Origin: an uncultured Luminiphilus sp.
Lineage (GTDB): Bacteria; Pseudomonadota; Gammaproteobacteria; Pseudomonadales; Halieaceae
Direction: 5' to 3'
DNA length: 64,000 nt
Assembly (NCBI GenBank): GCA_938091995.1
Contig: CALKNZ010000006.1
Coordinates: 16,014-80,013, forward strand
Shown: piece after piece, positions 7,856-16,865 of the stretch
Numbering within the stretch: the stretch's first letter is position 1
Layout: each line of letters begins with the position of its first letter
Position numbers and translations under genes: made by a program
The notes under the pieces: generated by a model
What the model saw: only the letters and a program-made list of their open reading frames with translations
Databases searched by the model: none
Told to the model about the DNA's origin: nothing

Positions 7856-8718
7856 AGTTAGTGAGGCATGGTGCGCCAGGCGCCGAACGGGCTGGCATGG
7901 TCGATCAAACAGGAGCGCTGCGGGATTTGTCTGCCATCGTCGGTGATTGGTCTTACGACACGCTGATCCCTGAGATACTCTCAAAAGTTAAAGCCCTAAA
8001 TGTTTTAACGCTACCTGAATTATCTGCAGATACTCGGCTTGGCGCACCCGTATACCGCCCGGGAAAAATTGTTGGCTGCGCCCTCACCTACGGCAAACAT
8101 GCCGCCGAAGCAGGGCTGGAACCCCCGGAAGAGCCTATGTTCATGCTGACCGCCCCCAGTGCTGTCAATGGACCACACGATGAGGTCATGATGCCTAAAG
8201 GGGGCTCAGAGCTCGATTGGGAGGCCGAACTTGCCGTGGTTTTCTGTAGAGCAGGTCATAACATACCTGTGGAATCAGCCATGGATTATGTGGCCGGGTT
8301 TTGTGTGGGTAACGATGTGTCAGAGCGAAATTTTCAACTCGAGCGCGGGACCCAATGGACCAAGGGAAAAAGTGCCGATACGCTAAAACCCTTAGGTCCT
8401 TGGTTGGTCACCTCAGACGAAGTAGGAAACCCCAACGCACTCGATATTTCGCTGAGCGTAAATGGTGTCGTCATGCAAGAGAGCAACACATCAGACATGA
8501 TGTACAGCATCGCCGAGTTGATTTCAATCATCTCAAATTATGTCAGCTGGCAACCCGGGGACATTATGATGACCGGCACTCCCCCGGGGGTTGGCTACGG
8601 CATGAAGCCCCCCCAGTACCTCAAAACGGGTGACATTATGGAAGCACGAATTGAAAAGCTAGGCGCTCAATGTAATGTCGTCAGCGACTACAACCCCCGC
8701 TATCCTAATCCAAAGTGA
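7852..8718 (+). CDS. Fumarylacetoacetate-hydrolase (FAH) family hydrolase/hydratase
   Basis: 288 aa with an N-terminal cap and a FAH barrel. Metal ligands are expected at E124/E126 (LDWEAELAVV) and D155 (VGNDVSERN); QWTKGKSADT and MTGTPPGVGYG are classic FAH segments. The family cleaves beta-diketo acids or hydrates dienols. Homologues end the oxidative L-fucose-type pathways (2,4-diketo-3-deoxy-acid hydrolase), where they act with an SDR and an enolase-superfamily dehydratase, all of which occur here. Overlaps both neighbours (ATGA, GTGA). Confidence 0.88.
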   Translation: MKLVRHGAPGAERAGMVDQTGALRDLSAIVGDWSYDTLIPEILSKVKALNVLTLPELSADTRLGAPVYRPGKIVGCALTYGKHAAEAGLEPPEEPMFMLTAPSAVNGPHDEVMMPKGGSELDWEAELAVVFCRAGHNIPVESAMDYVAGFCVGNDVSERNFQLERGTQWTKGKSADTLKPLGPWLVTSDEVGNPNALDISLSVNGVVMQESNTSDMMYSIAELISIISNYVSWQPGDIMMTGTPPGVGYGMKPPQYLKTGDIMEARIEKLGAQCNVVSDYNPRYPNPK

Positions 8719-9467
8719 CCCCGAGCAAACGCATTGTGCTAGTCACGGGCGGCGCGCAAAACATTGGCGCGGCCATTATCGCTCGCTTTGCAGAAACTGG
8801 GGCGACTGTCATCTGCGCAGATATCAAAGCGCCAGAATCTGAAACGGCGGCTTTCATCAAAACCGACGTATCCTCAGAGTCCAGTGTTCAGGCACTGATG
8901 AAGGCTGTTGCAGAGACTTATGGCCATTTGGATGTCTTGATCAACAATGCGGGGGTCTGCATCGAAGCGTCCATTACCAACACCCGGGAAGAGGATTGGG
9001 ATCGCGTGATGGCAGTCAACGTCAAAAGCTGCTTTCTTACCACTAAGCATGCCTTTGAGCTGATGTGCATGCCTGAGGCCAGTGCGCCTAGCATCGTCAA
9101 TATCAGCTCTATTGAAGGTCTGGGTGCTAACCCACTTCACGCTGCCTACGCAGCATCCAAAGCGGCTGTCGCTGGCTTGACTCACAACACAGCGTTGGAA
9201 TTCGGACCTAGCGGCATTCGCTGCAATGCCGTCGCACCCGGGTGGATCAGCACGCCCTTCAATGAGAGCTTGCTATCGCAATACCCAGATCGACAAGCGG
9301 TAGATAGTGCGATTAAGGCCTTACACCCCGTGGGGCGCTTGGGCCAACCTCAAGATGTGGCTGAAACGGTTTATTGGCTTGCGGGACCAGAATCTGCCTT
9401 TATTACAGGTCAGGAAATTATCGTCGATGGCGGGCGTTTGGCACGTTTACCCTTGCCTGCCTTGTGA
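8715..9467 (+). CDS. Short-chain dehydrogenase/reductase (classical SDR)
   Basis: 250 aa from a GTG start within a GTGA overlap with the FAH stop. Cofactor motif TGGAQNIG (residues 11-18), NNAG (77-80), catalytic S132, Y145 and K149 (AYAASK), and GQEIIVDGG near the C-terminus. Acidic D36 after the second strand (CADIK) favours NAD over NADP. The position directly after a FAH hydrolase suggests it oxidises the hydroxy-acid that the FAH enzyme then splits, but this is inference. Confidence 0.9.
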   Translation: MTPSKRIVLVTGGAQNIGAAIIARFAETGATVICADIKAPESETAAFIKTDVSSESSVQALMKAVAETYGHLDVLINNAGVCIEASITNTREEDWDRVMAVNVKSCFLTTKHAFELMCMPEASAPSIVNISSIEGLGANPLHAAYAASKAAVAGLTHNTALEFGPSGIRCNAVAPGWISTPFNESLLSQYPDRQAVDSAIKALHPVGRLGQPQDVAETVYWLAGPESAFITGQEIIVDGGRLARLPLPAL

Positions 9468-9473
9468 GAACCT

Positions 9474-10262
9474 ATGAATAAGTTGGTCAGTAAATCCAGT
9501 GATGTGCGAGATCTGCAAGGTCACTATGCTCTGATTACCGGCGCCACCGGCGGGGTGGGTCAGGCGTGCGCTGAAATCTTCGCCGACGCAGGAATGCACT
9601 TGATACTGGCAGGACGGGACCACACCAAACTAGAACAGCTTCGGGCAACAGTGCAGCAACAAAACCCCGTCGACGTGCAGATTGTTACAGGTGAGATTGG
9701 CAGTCCTGCAACGGCTGAGCATGCCTTTTCAAGAATCAGGTCTATTGGGACTGGCCAGGTAACGGTCTTGATCAATAACGCCGGAGTCATTGTTCGTGCG
9801 ACTGCGGAAGAAACCAGTAACAATGACTGGCAGCAGGTGATGGATATCAACCTCAACGGTTTATTTTACTTTAGCCGAGCCTATGCTCAGCAAGCCCACT
9901 CTGACGGTGCAATCATCAATATCTCCTCAACCTGTGGCTCTGTTGGCAGTGCCGGCCTTGCCGCTTACTGTGCCAGCAAAGGTGCGGTAAACCAGCTAAC
10001 CCGCGCTATGGCGCTGGAGCTCGCTGAGCGAGGCATCAATGTCAACGCCGTAGCACCGGGAGCCATCGACTCCCCCATGCTATTTAGCGGTCACGACACA
10101 GCAGCGTTGTCCGATTCCGTAGTCGCTAAAAATGAAGCGAATATTCCACAAGGTCGCATCGCACAGCCTCAGGAAATTGCAAGAGCCGCGCTATTTCTCT
10201 CTCAACAACGCCACATTACAGGAACAATTTTATCTGTAGATGGTGGTTATACCAGCGCCTGA
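9474..10262 (+). CDS. Short-chain dehydrogenase/reductase (classical SDR)
   Basis: 262 aa, six bases after the previous gene. TGATGGVG (22-29), NNAG (101-104), S152, Y165 and K169 (AYCASK), SVDGG at the C-terminus. The residues LAGRDHTKL after strand 2 (Arg rather than Asp) hint at NADP preference, in contrast with the neighbouring SDR, so the two probably act on different steps or directions. Same operon as the HpbD-like gene 9 nt downstream. Substrate unknown. Confidence 0.9.
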   Translation: MNKLVSKSSDVRDLQGHYALITGATGGVGQACAEIFADAGMHLILAGRDHTKLEQLRATVQQQNPVDVQIVTGEIGSPATAEHAFSRIRSIGTGQVTVLINNAGVIVRATAEETSNNDWQQVMDINLNGLFYFSRAYAQQAHSDGAIINISSTCGSVGSAGLAAYCASKGAVNQLTRAMALELAERGINVNAVAPGAIDSPMLFSGHDTAALSDSVVAKNEANIPQGRIAQPQEIARAALFLSQQRHITGTILSVDGGYTSA

Positions 10263-10271
10263 GGAATTCCA

Positions 10272-11378
10272 ATGAAACTGCGTAGGTTGACCGTATTTCG
10301 CCACATACTCCCTGTAAAAGGTGGGGGTTATCGTATGGCAAATGCCTACGTTGAACACCTAGAGAGTACGATAGTGCGCTTGGAAAGCGACTGTGGCGTA
10401 GTCGGCTGGGGAGAAACCTGTCCAGTAGGGTCGACCTATGCACCCAGTCACGCCGCGGGTGCACAGGCTGCGCTGCAAGCGCTCGCACCAGGGCTCATGG
10501 GCACTTCCATCGATCAACCCGTATTGGTCCAGCGGCACATGGATAGTTTACTCAATGGCCACAGCTACGCGAAAGCGGCGATCGATATAGCCGTGCATGA
10601 CATGCTGGGTAAAAAGTGTGGCAAATCAATCGCAAATTTACTGGGAGGCGCCGTGAGAAATCGCATTCCCTCTTACTATGCCAGCGCCGTCGGCAGTCCC
10701 GATGACATTGCTATGATCGCCGAGGAAAAAGCACGGGAAGGCTATCCGCGGATGCAGGTCAAAATCAGTGGACGCCCCGTAGAAATAGATATCGAAGTCG
10801 TAACCAAAGTATGGGAACGGGTTGGTGAACGCATGCGTCTCGCGGTCGACGGCAACCGCGGCATGACGACTCGAGATGCCATACTGCTCAGCCAAAGCTG
10901 TCGTCATATTCCTTTCGTCCTGGAGCAACCTTGCGACGCTCTTGAGGACGTCATCGCAATTCGAAATCGGCTACACCACCCTGTTTATATCGATGAAAGT
11001 GCTACGGATCTGGCCACTGTCATTCGAGTCGCCGGACAAGGTCTTGTCGATGGCTTCGGCATGAAGGTGACGCGCATTGGAGGCCTGACCCAAATGGCCC
11101 GCTTTCGCGATATTTGTGAAGCACGGCACCTCCCCCATACCGTTGATGATGCCTGGGGAGGCGACATCATTGCAGCCGCTTGTGTACAGCTAGGCGCCAC
11201 CGTCATACCCCGACTATTCGAAGGCACCTGGCTAGCACAGCCCTACATTGAGGGCCATTACGATACGGGATCGGGCGTCAGCATCCGTAACGGGCACATC
11301 GACCTACCTGAAGGACACGGGCTCGGTATCAATCCAGACCCTGACCTGTTCAGCGACGAAGTCTGCAATTTTAGCTGA
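10272..11378 (+). CDS. hpbD: Enolase-superfamily (MLE subgroup) enzyme resembling hydroxyproline-betaine/proline-betaine 2-epimerase
   Basis: 368 aa. The barrel carries the two acid/base lysines K164 (QVKISG) and K265 (GMKVTRIGG), and metal ligands D193 (AVDGN), E218 (LEQP) and D241 (YIDES), the racemase arrangement of the MLE subgroup. Several blocks ([48 protein letters not shown]) match, from memory, the Pelagibaca 4R-hydroxyproline-betaine 2-epimerase HpbD, which also racemises proline betaine. SD sequence AGGA sits 7 nt before the ATG at 10272. If this is right, the upstream corrinoid system could demethylate proline-betaine-type substrates. The alternative is a sugar-acid dehydratase, given the FAH and SDR neighbours. 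Confidence 0.75.
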   Translation: MKLRRLTVFRHILPVKGGGYRMANAYVEHLESTIVRLESDCGVVGWGETCPVGSTYAPSHAAGAQAALQALAPGLMGTSIDQPVLVQRHMDSLLNGHSYAKAAIDIAVHDMLGKKCGKSIANLLGGAVRNRIPSYYASAVGSPDDIAMIAEEKAREGYPRMQVKISGRPVEIDIEVVTKVWERVGERMRLAVDGNRGMTTRDAILLSQSCRHIPFVLEQPCDALEDVIAIRNRLHHPVYIDESATDLATVIRVAGQGLVDGFGMKVTRIGGLTQMARFRDICEARHLPHTVDDAWGGDIIAAACVQLGATVIPRLFEGTWLAQPYIEGHYDTGSGVSIRNGHIDLPEGHGLGINPDPDLFSDEVCNFS

Positions 11379-11622
11379 GCTTTAAGCACACAGCAGAAAC
11401 ACGAGACACGTTTAACACCTACTCGCCCTCATTGGGCCGTGCAGGCTGCAAAGTAATTACCTCTGCTCACTAGAACGACCTGTTCACAGATAAGTGTCCT
11501 GTGAGTGCAAGGAAAGCTCAGCAAACGAAAACCATAAACCCCTAGGTGAGCTGAATATTCTCAAGAATACTGTGTTGTCGGCCTCGATAAACTAACCCCG
11601 GCTAAGCACGTTAGGTTACCTA

Positions 11623-13044
11623 TTAAATACTGAGTCCCCCCAGTTTCGTTTCTAAGTATTCTTCAAGGCCTTCTTGAGCGCCTTCGCGCCCCAAGCCACT
11701 CTCTTTCATACCACCAAAGGGTGCAGCGGCACTGGTTGGATTAATATCGTTGATTCCAACGATGCCAAAATTAAGCCCTTCAAAGGTGCGCAATGCTCGA
11801 GATAAGTTCTGGGTATAAACGTAAGCTGCGAGCCCATAATCCGTATCGTTAGCCATCGCGACAACGTCGTCCTCATCATCAAATGGAATCACGGCCGCAA
11901 CAGGCCCGAAAGTTTCCTCTCGATAAATCAGCATGTCAGGCGTGACACTACTAAGCAGGGTGGGTGAATAAAAGCAGCCCTTATCTAGACCGTCCTCAAT
12001 GAGACGGCGACCCCCACTGTGTAGACGGGCACCTTGGGCTATCGCATCTTGAACTTGGCGGTCGATTTTCTCGATAGCGGCATTATTAATAAGGGGACCT
12101 ATCGTAGTTGAGGGCTCCATGCCGTCACCTGGGCGAAGTTTTTCAATCCGGGTTTGCAGCGTATCGAGAAAGACATCTAGGATCTTCCTTTGCACAAAAA
12201 TTCGATTTGGGCTTATACAAGCCTGCCCTGTATTTAAAAACTTGACCAAAGAAACACCTTTAGCCGCATGCACTGGGTCAGCATCATCAAAAACAATAAA
12301 TGGCGCATGCCCTCCCAGTTCCATAGAGACGCGTTTGAGCTGAGGAGCTGCCGCTTGAGCCAGTGACTTACCCACCGGCGTGGAACCGGTAAAGGTCAAC
12401 TTACGAATGGCCCTGTGAGTGCAAAATATCTCGCCCACCGGCTTCGGGTTGCTGACCGTTACTAGATTAGCGACACCGGCAGGTAAACCCGCGTCATGAA
12501 GAATTTCAAACACGGCAACGGCGCACAGAGGCGTGGCCTCAGCCGGTTTCAGCACTGCGGTGCACCCCGCCGCGAGTGCAGGGCCCAGCTTTCGAGTCAG
12601 CATAGAGATCGGGTAGTTCCAGGGGGTAATCGCAGCGACAACCCCCACAGGTTGCTTGTGAACCAAAAAACGCTGATCTGATCTAGCGGAAGGTATGGTC
12701 TCACCGTAAATACGTTTGGCCTCCTCGGCAAACCAAAGAAGAAAGTCGGCGGCATATTTCACTTCATTCATGGCAGCTTTGAGAGGTTTACCCTGCTCGG
12801 TAGTCATGAGCTCAGCTAACTCCCGCTGACGCTCCATCATTAAGGTATAACAACGGTACAAAATCGCTGATCTCTCGTAGGCAGTGGTCTGTGACCAAAT
12901 AGGAAACGCTGCCTCGGCTGCGCTGATCGCTTGAAGGACCTGCTCTTCGCTGACATCGATCACCGAACCTATAGAGGTACCGGTTGCCGGGTTGTACACC
13001 TCAAAAGTGGGACCATCGGTAAGCCACTGTCCATTGATATACAT
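11623..13044 (-). CDS. NAD(P)-dependent aldehyde dehydrogenase, (succinate/2-oxoglutarate) semialdehyde type
   Basis: 473 aa. TPWNYP (N143), SMELGGHAPFIVFDDAD with E242, and NTGQACISPN with catalytic C276 define an active ALDH. The overall pattern (YETIPS-like GETIPSARSDQ, FTGSTPVGK) fits the GabD group, which oxidises succinate semialdehyde, 2-oxoglutarate semialdehyde and related aldehydes. AAGGAGT precedes the ATG. It converges on the HpbD-like operon, and 2-oxoglutarate semialdehyde dehydrogenase is the last step of hydroxyproline(-betaine) degradation, so a shared pathway is possible but not shown. Confidence 0.88.
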   Translation of the reverse strand: MYINGQWLTDGPTFEVYNPATGTSIGSVIDVSEEQVLQAISAAEAAFPIWSQTTAYERSAILYRCYTLMMERQRELAELMTTEQGKPLKAAMNEVKYAADFLLWFAEEAKRIYGETIPSARSDQRFLVHKQPVGVVAAITPWNYPISMLTRKLGPALAAGCTAVLKPAEATPLCAVAVFEILHDAGLPAGVANLVTVSNPKPVGEIFCTHRAIRKLTFTGSTPVGKSLAQAAAPQLKRVSMELGGHAPFIVFDDADPVHAAKGVSLVKFLNTGQACISPNRIFVQRKILDVFLDTLQTRIEKLRPGDGMEPSTTIGPLINNAAIEKIDRQVQDAIAQGARLHSGGRRLIEDGLDKGCFYSPTLLSSVTPDMLIYREETFGPVAAVIPFDDEDDVVAMANDTDYGLAAYVYTQNLSRALRTFEGLNFGIVGINDINPTSAAAPFGGMKESGLGREGAQEGLEEYLETKLGGLSI

Positions 13045-13317
13045 ACTCTACTCCTTACTCGTATCTCACTACGTTGCTTAGCTCTGCGTCTAGTGCCCTG
13101 TCTGCCTTTACAGAACGGTCCAAGACGGTGCCAAATTTATCCTGTGCCGCCGAGAGGCAGCTAAAGATTACCGACCCGACGCTTACCACCTTTGAAAAGC
13201 GACGCGACAAGCAACGCTCAGTCAGGTCGCGAAGACCACAAACAGGTATCAGATTGAGGTTGATGAACGCGTCACCGCTGTCTCAGTTGTATCTGGGTTC
13301 ATGCATAAAAGCTTCGA

Positions 13318-13989
13318 CTATTGCAGTAACAGAGTACGCAGATCGTTAACAACGGTATCGGCATGAAGGTAAGACGTACTGTAAATATTGCGAATGCGAC
13401 GGTCACGATCTATCAGGTACACCCGCAAAATGTGGGACATGGTGCCTAAGTAGTTGCCGGCTTCATCGTAATCTCGAATAACCCACTGGTCGTAAGCATC
13501 GAGTGTCGGTCGTAGGGTCTCCTCTGACGTCGTTGTCAGAAATTTCCAGTCAAAACCCTCAGCCCTGAACTGATCACCATAGCGCCCCAGCACCGCGGGC
13601 GTGTCTTTCTCTGGATCAAAACTAAAGCTAACGAGACGGACTTGCCCAGCCAATTCAGGGTCTTGCAACACGGCTTTTTGTACACCGCTCATGACATAGG
13701 TTGCCAGAGGACAACCATTCACGTCGTTGCAGGTGGTAAAAATAAAACTCAATACCGTCGCTTTGTCACCGAGGTACTCATACAGACGACCCGGCTGACC
13801 CGAGGTGTCGAGTATCGGGCCATCCGCAGCATCACCCATGGCTGGCAACTGGTAGCTTCCCGCAGTGGGTGGGTCAAACTGAAGGTCTTCATACCCCGGT
13901 GCCAAAACCACCGGGGGGGCGTGTTCATGGGGTGTGGCAAACGTTGATATCGCACAGCATCCCAGCAGGCCTATTAACCACTGCCGCAT
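13318..13989 (-). CDS. SCO1/SenC-family copper chaperone-like thioredoxin-fold protein
   Basis: 223 aa from the ATG at 13989, 4 nt after the SBP56 stop; longer starts would run back through that gene. N-terminal signal sequence (MRQWLIGLLGCCAISTFA), then a His-bearing HEHAPP. The thioredoxin-like core has FTTCNDVNGCP and SHILRVYLID. The Cu-binding His is present, but the cysteines are C87 and C93 (C-x5-C) rather than the usual SCO C-x3-C. Mto clusters are known to include an SCO protein, presumably for copper loading of methanethiol oxidase. Probably co-transcribed with it. Confidence 0.85.
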   Translation of the reverse strand: MRQWLIGLLGCCAISTFATPHEHAPPVVLAPGYEDLQFDPPTAGSYQLPAMGDAADGPILDTSGQPGRLYEYLGDKATVLSFIFTTCNDVNGCPLATYVMSGVQKAVLQDPELAGQVRLVSFSFDPEKDTPAVLGRYGDQFRAEGFDWKFLTTTSEETLRPTLDAYDQWVIRDYDEAGNYLGTMSHILRVYLIDRDRRIRNIYSTSYLHADTVVNDLRTLLLQ

Positions 13990-13993
13990 AGTG

Positions 13994-15343
13994 TCAGCGG
14001 GCGGCCATATCGTCGTGGCCGGCTTTAGCGGGTGCGCTACCGTAAAGCGCATGAGCGCCAAAACGCATTTGGTGCGGTGACCCGAGACCCATCTCCACAA
14101 AGTCGAGGCTAAATTCAGGGGTCAAAGTAGCACCATCCCAGTTATACAGCTTGAAATACTGAACGTCGCTTTCATCACCAGACTCACTCTTATCCCAGTT
14201 AGCGAGCAGCGACGAAGTGAAGTACACACGTTCGCCATCCCAGCTTTGAGAGACCATGTTGATTTGCTCACCAATACGCTTTTCAAACACCTGCTCAGGT
14301 GCATGGGGATCGGAAATATCAAATAACCTCACCAAACCGTCATTCCAGGTGTTGACCCAGAGGTGGTTGTCATCGGCCGAGATAGAAATGTCCACGGGCA
14401 GCGGTATCTTGCTGGCATCGCCAATATCCGCCACTGGTTTAGAGTGCCACTCGCCTGCGTCATCCTCATAGATCAACCAGATTTTTGAGGTTAGCGCCGT
14501 GGTGGTGAAGCAGTAGTTAGAGCGTGAACCCCAAGCACATCGCAGCTCTAATGGAGCACCCGGAACATCAAGGATCTTCTTGGGTGTCCGGGCATGTAAA
14601 TCCCAAATGACAACGGTATTACCGAAGCGCTTCATCGCCTCAGGGTCGCCCATCATTTTACCGAGATTCATCATGTAATTGTTCCAGCCTGTAAAGGAGG
14701 AAGTCACCAATACATTTCTGCGGGGCAGCGCTCGCGCATCGTAGCCATAGCCGTCGGCATAATTGCCCGACTTAACCGCACCTTGCAGATTGTCATCGGT
14801 AGGCATCCAAACACTGGTAATAAAATCGCCATCGTTGGTGTACTCGGCCATCCCTGTCCGTCCGCCGTGGTCGCGGTTGTTTGACAATCCAGTGATCAAC
14901 ATACGACCCGGCAATGCATAGTTGGTATGGGGTCCGACAATACCGCCTGTTTTTGCGACAAAATCATCGATTTCACGGTGCAACTTAGGCTGGGCTGGGT
15001 TGGTGTAAATATCAAAAATAAAGATCTTGCTGGTATCGAGACCCGAAGCCCAAAGATAACGACGGTCATCGGTTAGTCCCGAATGGTGCGCTTCGTTGCG
15101 CCCTCCCACCGACAAACTATGCACAACTTCACCATAGGTCTTCGAATCCGGGTTCACGTCCACCGTAACAAGTTTATCTTCGCCGTCACCGACACCTTCC
15201 ATACCGAGGGTCCAGATATAGACGTAATCCTCTTGTCCAACAATTTTTGCCATGTAGGGCGACATACAGGTTTCGTCTGCCTGAGTTAGCGGCGAAACTG
15301 CCGTCACTAATAAGCCCAATACAGCGATAAATATTCGGATCAT
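13994..15343 (-). CDS. mtoX: Methanethiol oxidase (SBP56 family), periplasmic
   Basis: 449 aa from the ATG at 15343, which has GGAG 8 nt upstream; a GTG at 15352 would add three residues. A signal peptide (MIRIFIAVLGLLVTAVSPLTQA) is followed by DETCMSPYMAKI with the conserved first Cys (C26). SBP56 hallmarks are GGRNEAHHSG, SGLDTSKIFIFDI, GGIVGPHTNYALP, CAWGSRSNYCFTT and GSPHQMRFG. The bacterial family oxidises methanethiol to formaldehyde, H2S and H2O2 using copper. The flanking SCO and MauG-like genes are the same companions described for mtoX in Hyphomicrobium. Formaldehyde produced here would feed the C1 genes further right. Confidence 0.92.
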   Translation of the reverse strand: MIRIFIAVLGLLVTAVSPLTQADETCMSPYMAKIVGQEDYVYIWTLGMEGVGDGEDKLVTVDVNPDSKTYGEVVHSLSVGGRNEAHHSGLTDDRRYLWASGLDTSKIFIFDIYTNPAQPKLHREIDDFVAKTGGIVGPHTNYALPGRMLITGLSNNRDHGGRTGMAEYTNDGDFITSVWMPTDDNLQGAVKSGNYADGYGYDARALPRRNVLVTSSFTGWNNYMMNLGKMMGDPEAMKRFGNTVVIWDLHARTPKKILDVPGAPLELRCAWGSRSNYCFTTTALTSKIWLIYEDDAGEWHSKPVADIGDASKIPLPVDISISADDNHLWVNTWNDGLVRLFDISDPHAPEQVFEKRIGEQINMVSQSWDGERVYFTSSLLANWDKSESGDESDVQYFKLYNWDGATLTPEFSLDFVEMGLGSPHQMRFGAHALYGSAPAKAGHDDMAAR

Positions 15344-15356
15344 AGTTTGCACTCCA

Positions 15357-16676
15357 ATGGTTTATCCTTATGGCATGAGACTAGCACTTTCTAATAGAAA
15401 ATCGCAGCTTTTTAACACCCTCAGTCAGGCCCTCGTAGTTGCCGTGAAGGCCTCCGGGATGGCGGCATTTCTAGTGTCCGCTGTGAGTGGCGAAACGAGC
15501 CACCGCGTGGGTCTAGCCGACAACCGCGACGGCTATGATTCCGAGCACTACGTGACGCAATCAGAGGCAATTTTAGAGCGCGCCGGACGGCCACTAGCCT
15601 TGACCAGCAAAACCCACGCGACGCAGCTTGGCCTGCCCGAGTTAACCAAACCCCTGCGCGCGACTGAAGTTGATTTGGGCAGACAACTATTCTTTGACCG
15701 TAGGTTGTCAGCCAATGCCAATCTGTCCTGTGCCATGTGCCACGTTCCCGAACAAGGGTTTACCCAAAATGAGCTGGCCACCCCGGTAGGCGATGAAGGC
15801 CGTGGGGGGCGTCGCAATGCCCCAGCACTCTATAACCTAGCCTTTCAGCCAACACTTTTTTGGGACGGCCGAGAGCAGTCTCTAGAAGCGCAAGTGTGGT
15901 CACCGCTTCTGGCACGCAATGAAATGGCTAATCCCTCAAAGGCGGCTGTACTCACGCGATTACAGACCATTCCAGCCTACAGGACCGCTTTTACGAACAA
16001 TTACGAAGAAGGTCTAACGGCCGAAACACTGGGTCTCGCCCTCGCGGCTTATCAACGAGCGCTACTTAGCGGCAACTCGCCCTTTGACCGCTGGTACTTT
16101 GCCGCAGCCAAAAGCTCCGACCCCTCCCCCGACTTCAGTTTAGAAGCCTCAAGGGGCTTTGCCGTCTTTCAAGAGCAGGGCTGTCATTCATGTCACACCC
16201 TGACAGAGGACTACGCCCTCTTCACCGACGGCAACTTTCATAACACGGGCACAGGCTTGCTGCGCGAAGAACGAGGGATCATGCCCAAAAAAGTGCAGGT
16301 GGCTCCGGGAATTTTCGTGACGCCCCGAGTCGACGTTGAAACCGAAACATTTATTGATAAAGGACGCCAAGAGGTCACAGGGCTTCGCCGAGACCGCTGG
16401 CGATACCGTACGCCCTCGCTAAGAAACGTTGCGCTAACGGCACCCTACATGCACGACGGTTCCATTCAGAGCCTGCAGGAAGTTGTGCAATTCTATGTTC
16501 AAGGCGGCGGGCAAGACCCCGATCAAGATCAACGTATTCGACCTCTTCAGATCACCTCAACGGACCAAGCTGCCTTGGTCGCGTTTTTACGTGCCCTCAC
16601 CGGGAGCAATGTCGATGCTTTGGTGGCTGATGCGAGGAGCATCCAGATTGGCGATACAGCCAGCGCCGGTCATTGA
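15357..16676 (+). CDS. Di-haem cytochrome c peroxidase/MauG family protein
   Basis: 439 aa with two c-type haem motifs, CAMCH (125-129) and CHSCH (276-280), in a CcP/MauG fold: DLGRQLFFDRRLSANANLSC, NAPALYNLAFQP, FWDGRE, and RTPSLRNVALTAPYMHDGS. An N-terminal hydrophobic stretch (about 23-45) is a signal or anchor. Start is the ATG at 15357; an ATG at 15375 is also possible, and neither has a strong SD. The start is only 13 nt from the divergent mtoX start. MauG-like proteins accompany mtoX elsewhere and could mature the oxidase or remove H2O2. Confidence 0.92.
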   Translation: MVYPYGMRLALSNRKSQLFNTLSQALVVAVKASGMAAFLVSAVSGETSHRVGLADNRDGYDSEHYVTQSEAILERAGRPLALTSKTHATQLGLPELTKPLRATEVDLGRQLFFDRRLSANANLSCAMCHVPEQGFTQNELATPVGDEGRGGRRNAPALYNLAFQPTLFWDGREQSLEAQVWSPLLARNEMANPSKAAVLTRLQTIPAYRTAFTNNYEEGLTAETLGLALAAYQRALLSGNSPFDRWYFAAAKSSDPSPDFSLEASRGFAVFQEQGCHSCHTLTEDYALFTDGNFHNTGTGLLREERGIMPKKVQVAPGIFVTPRVDVETETFIDKGRQEVTGLRRDRWRYRTPSLRNVALTAPYMHDGSIQSLQEVVQFYVQGGGQDPDQDQRIRPLQITSTDQAALVAFLRALTGSNVDALVADARSIQIGDTASAGH

Positions 16677-16865
16677 GGCGCGTCTTTACTGATCACCCAT
16701 AACTGACAGAACCCCCACGAGCCGCTTTTTTATCATTAAAGCGCCTCGAAAGAGCTCACCGAACCAAGCCACCGGGTCTCATGTGTAGCTCGAAGGCTTT
16801 CCGCCCAAACCTTGAAAAGGTCTCCAAATTGTCAAAGGTAGCCCCGTGGGCTCACCCAAGACCTA

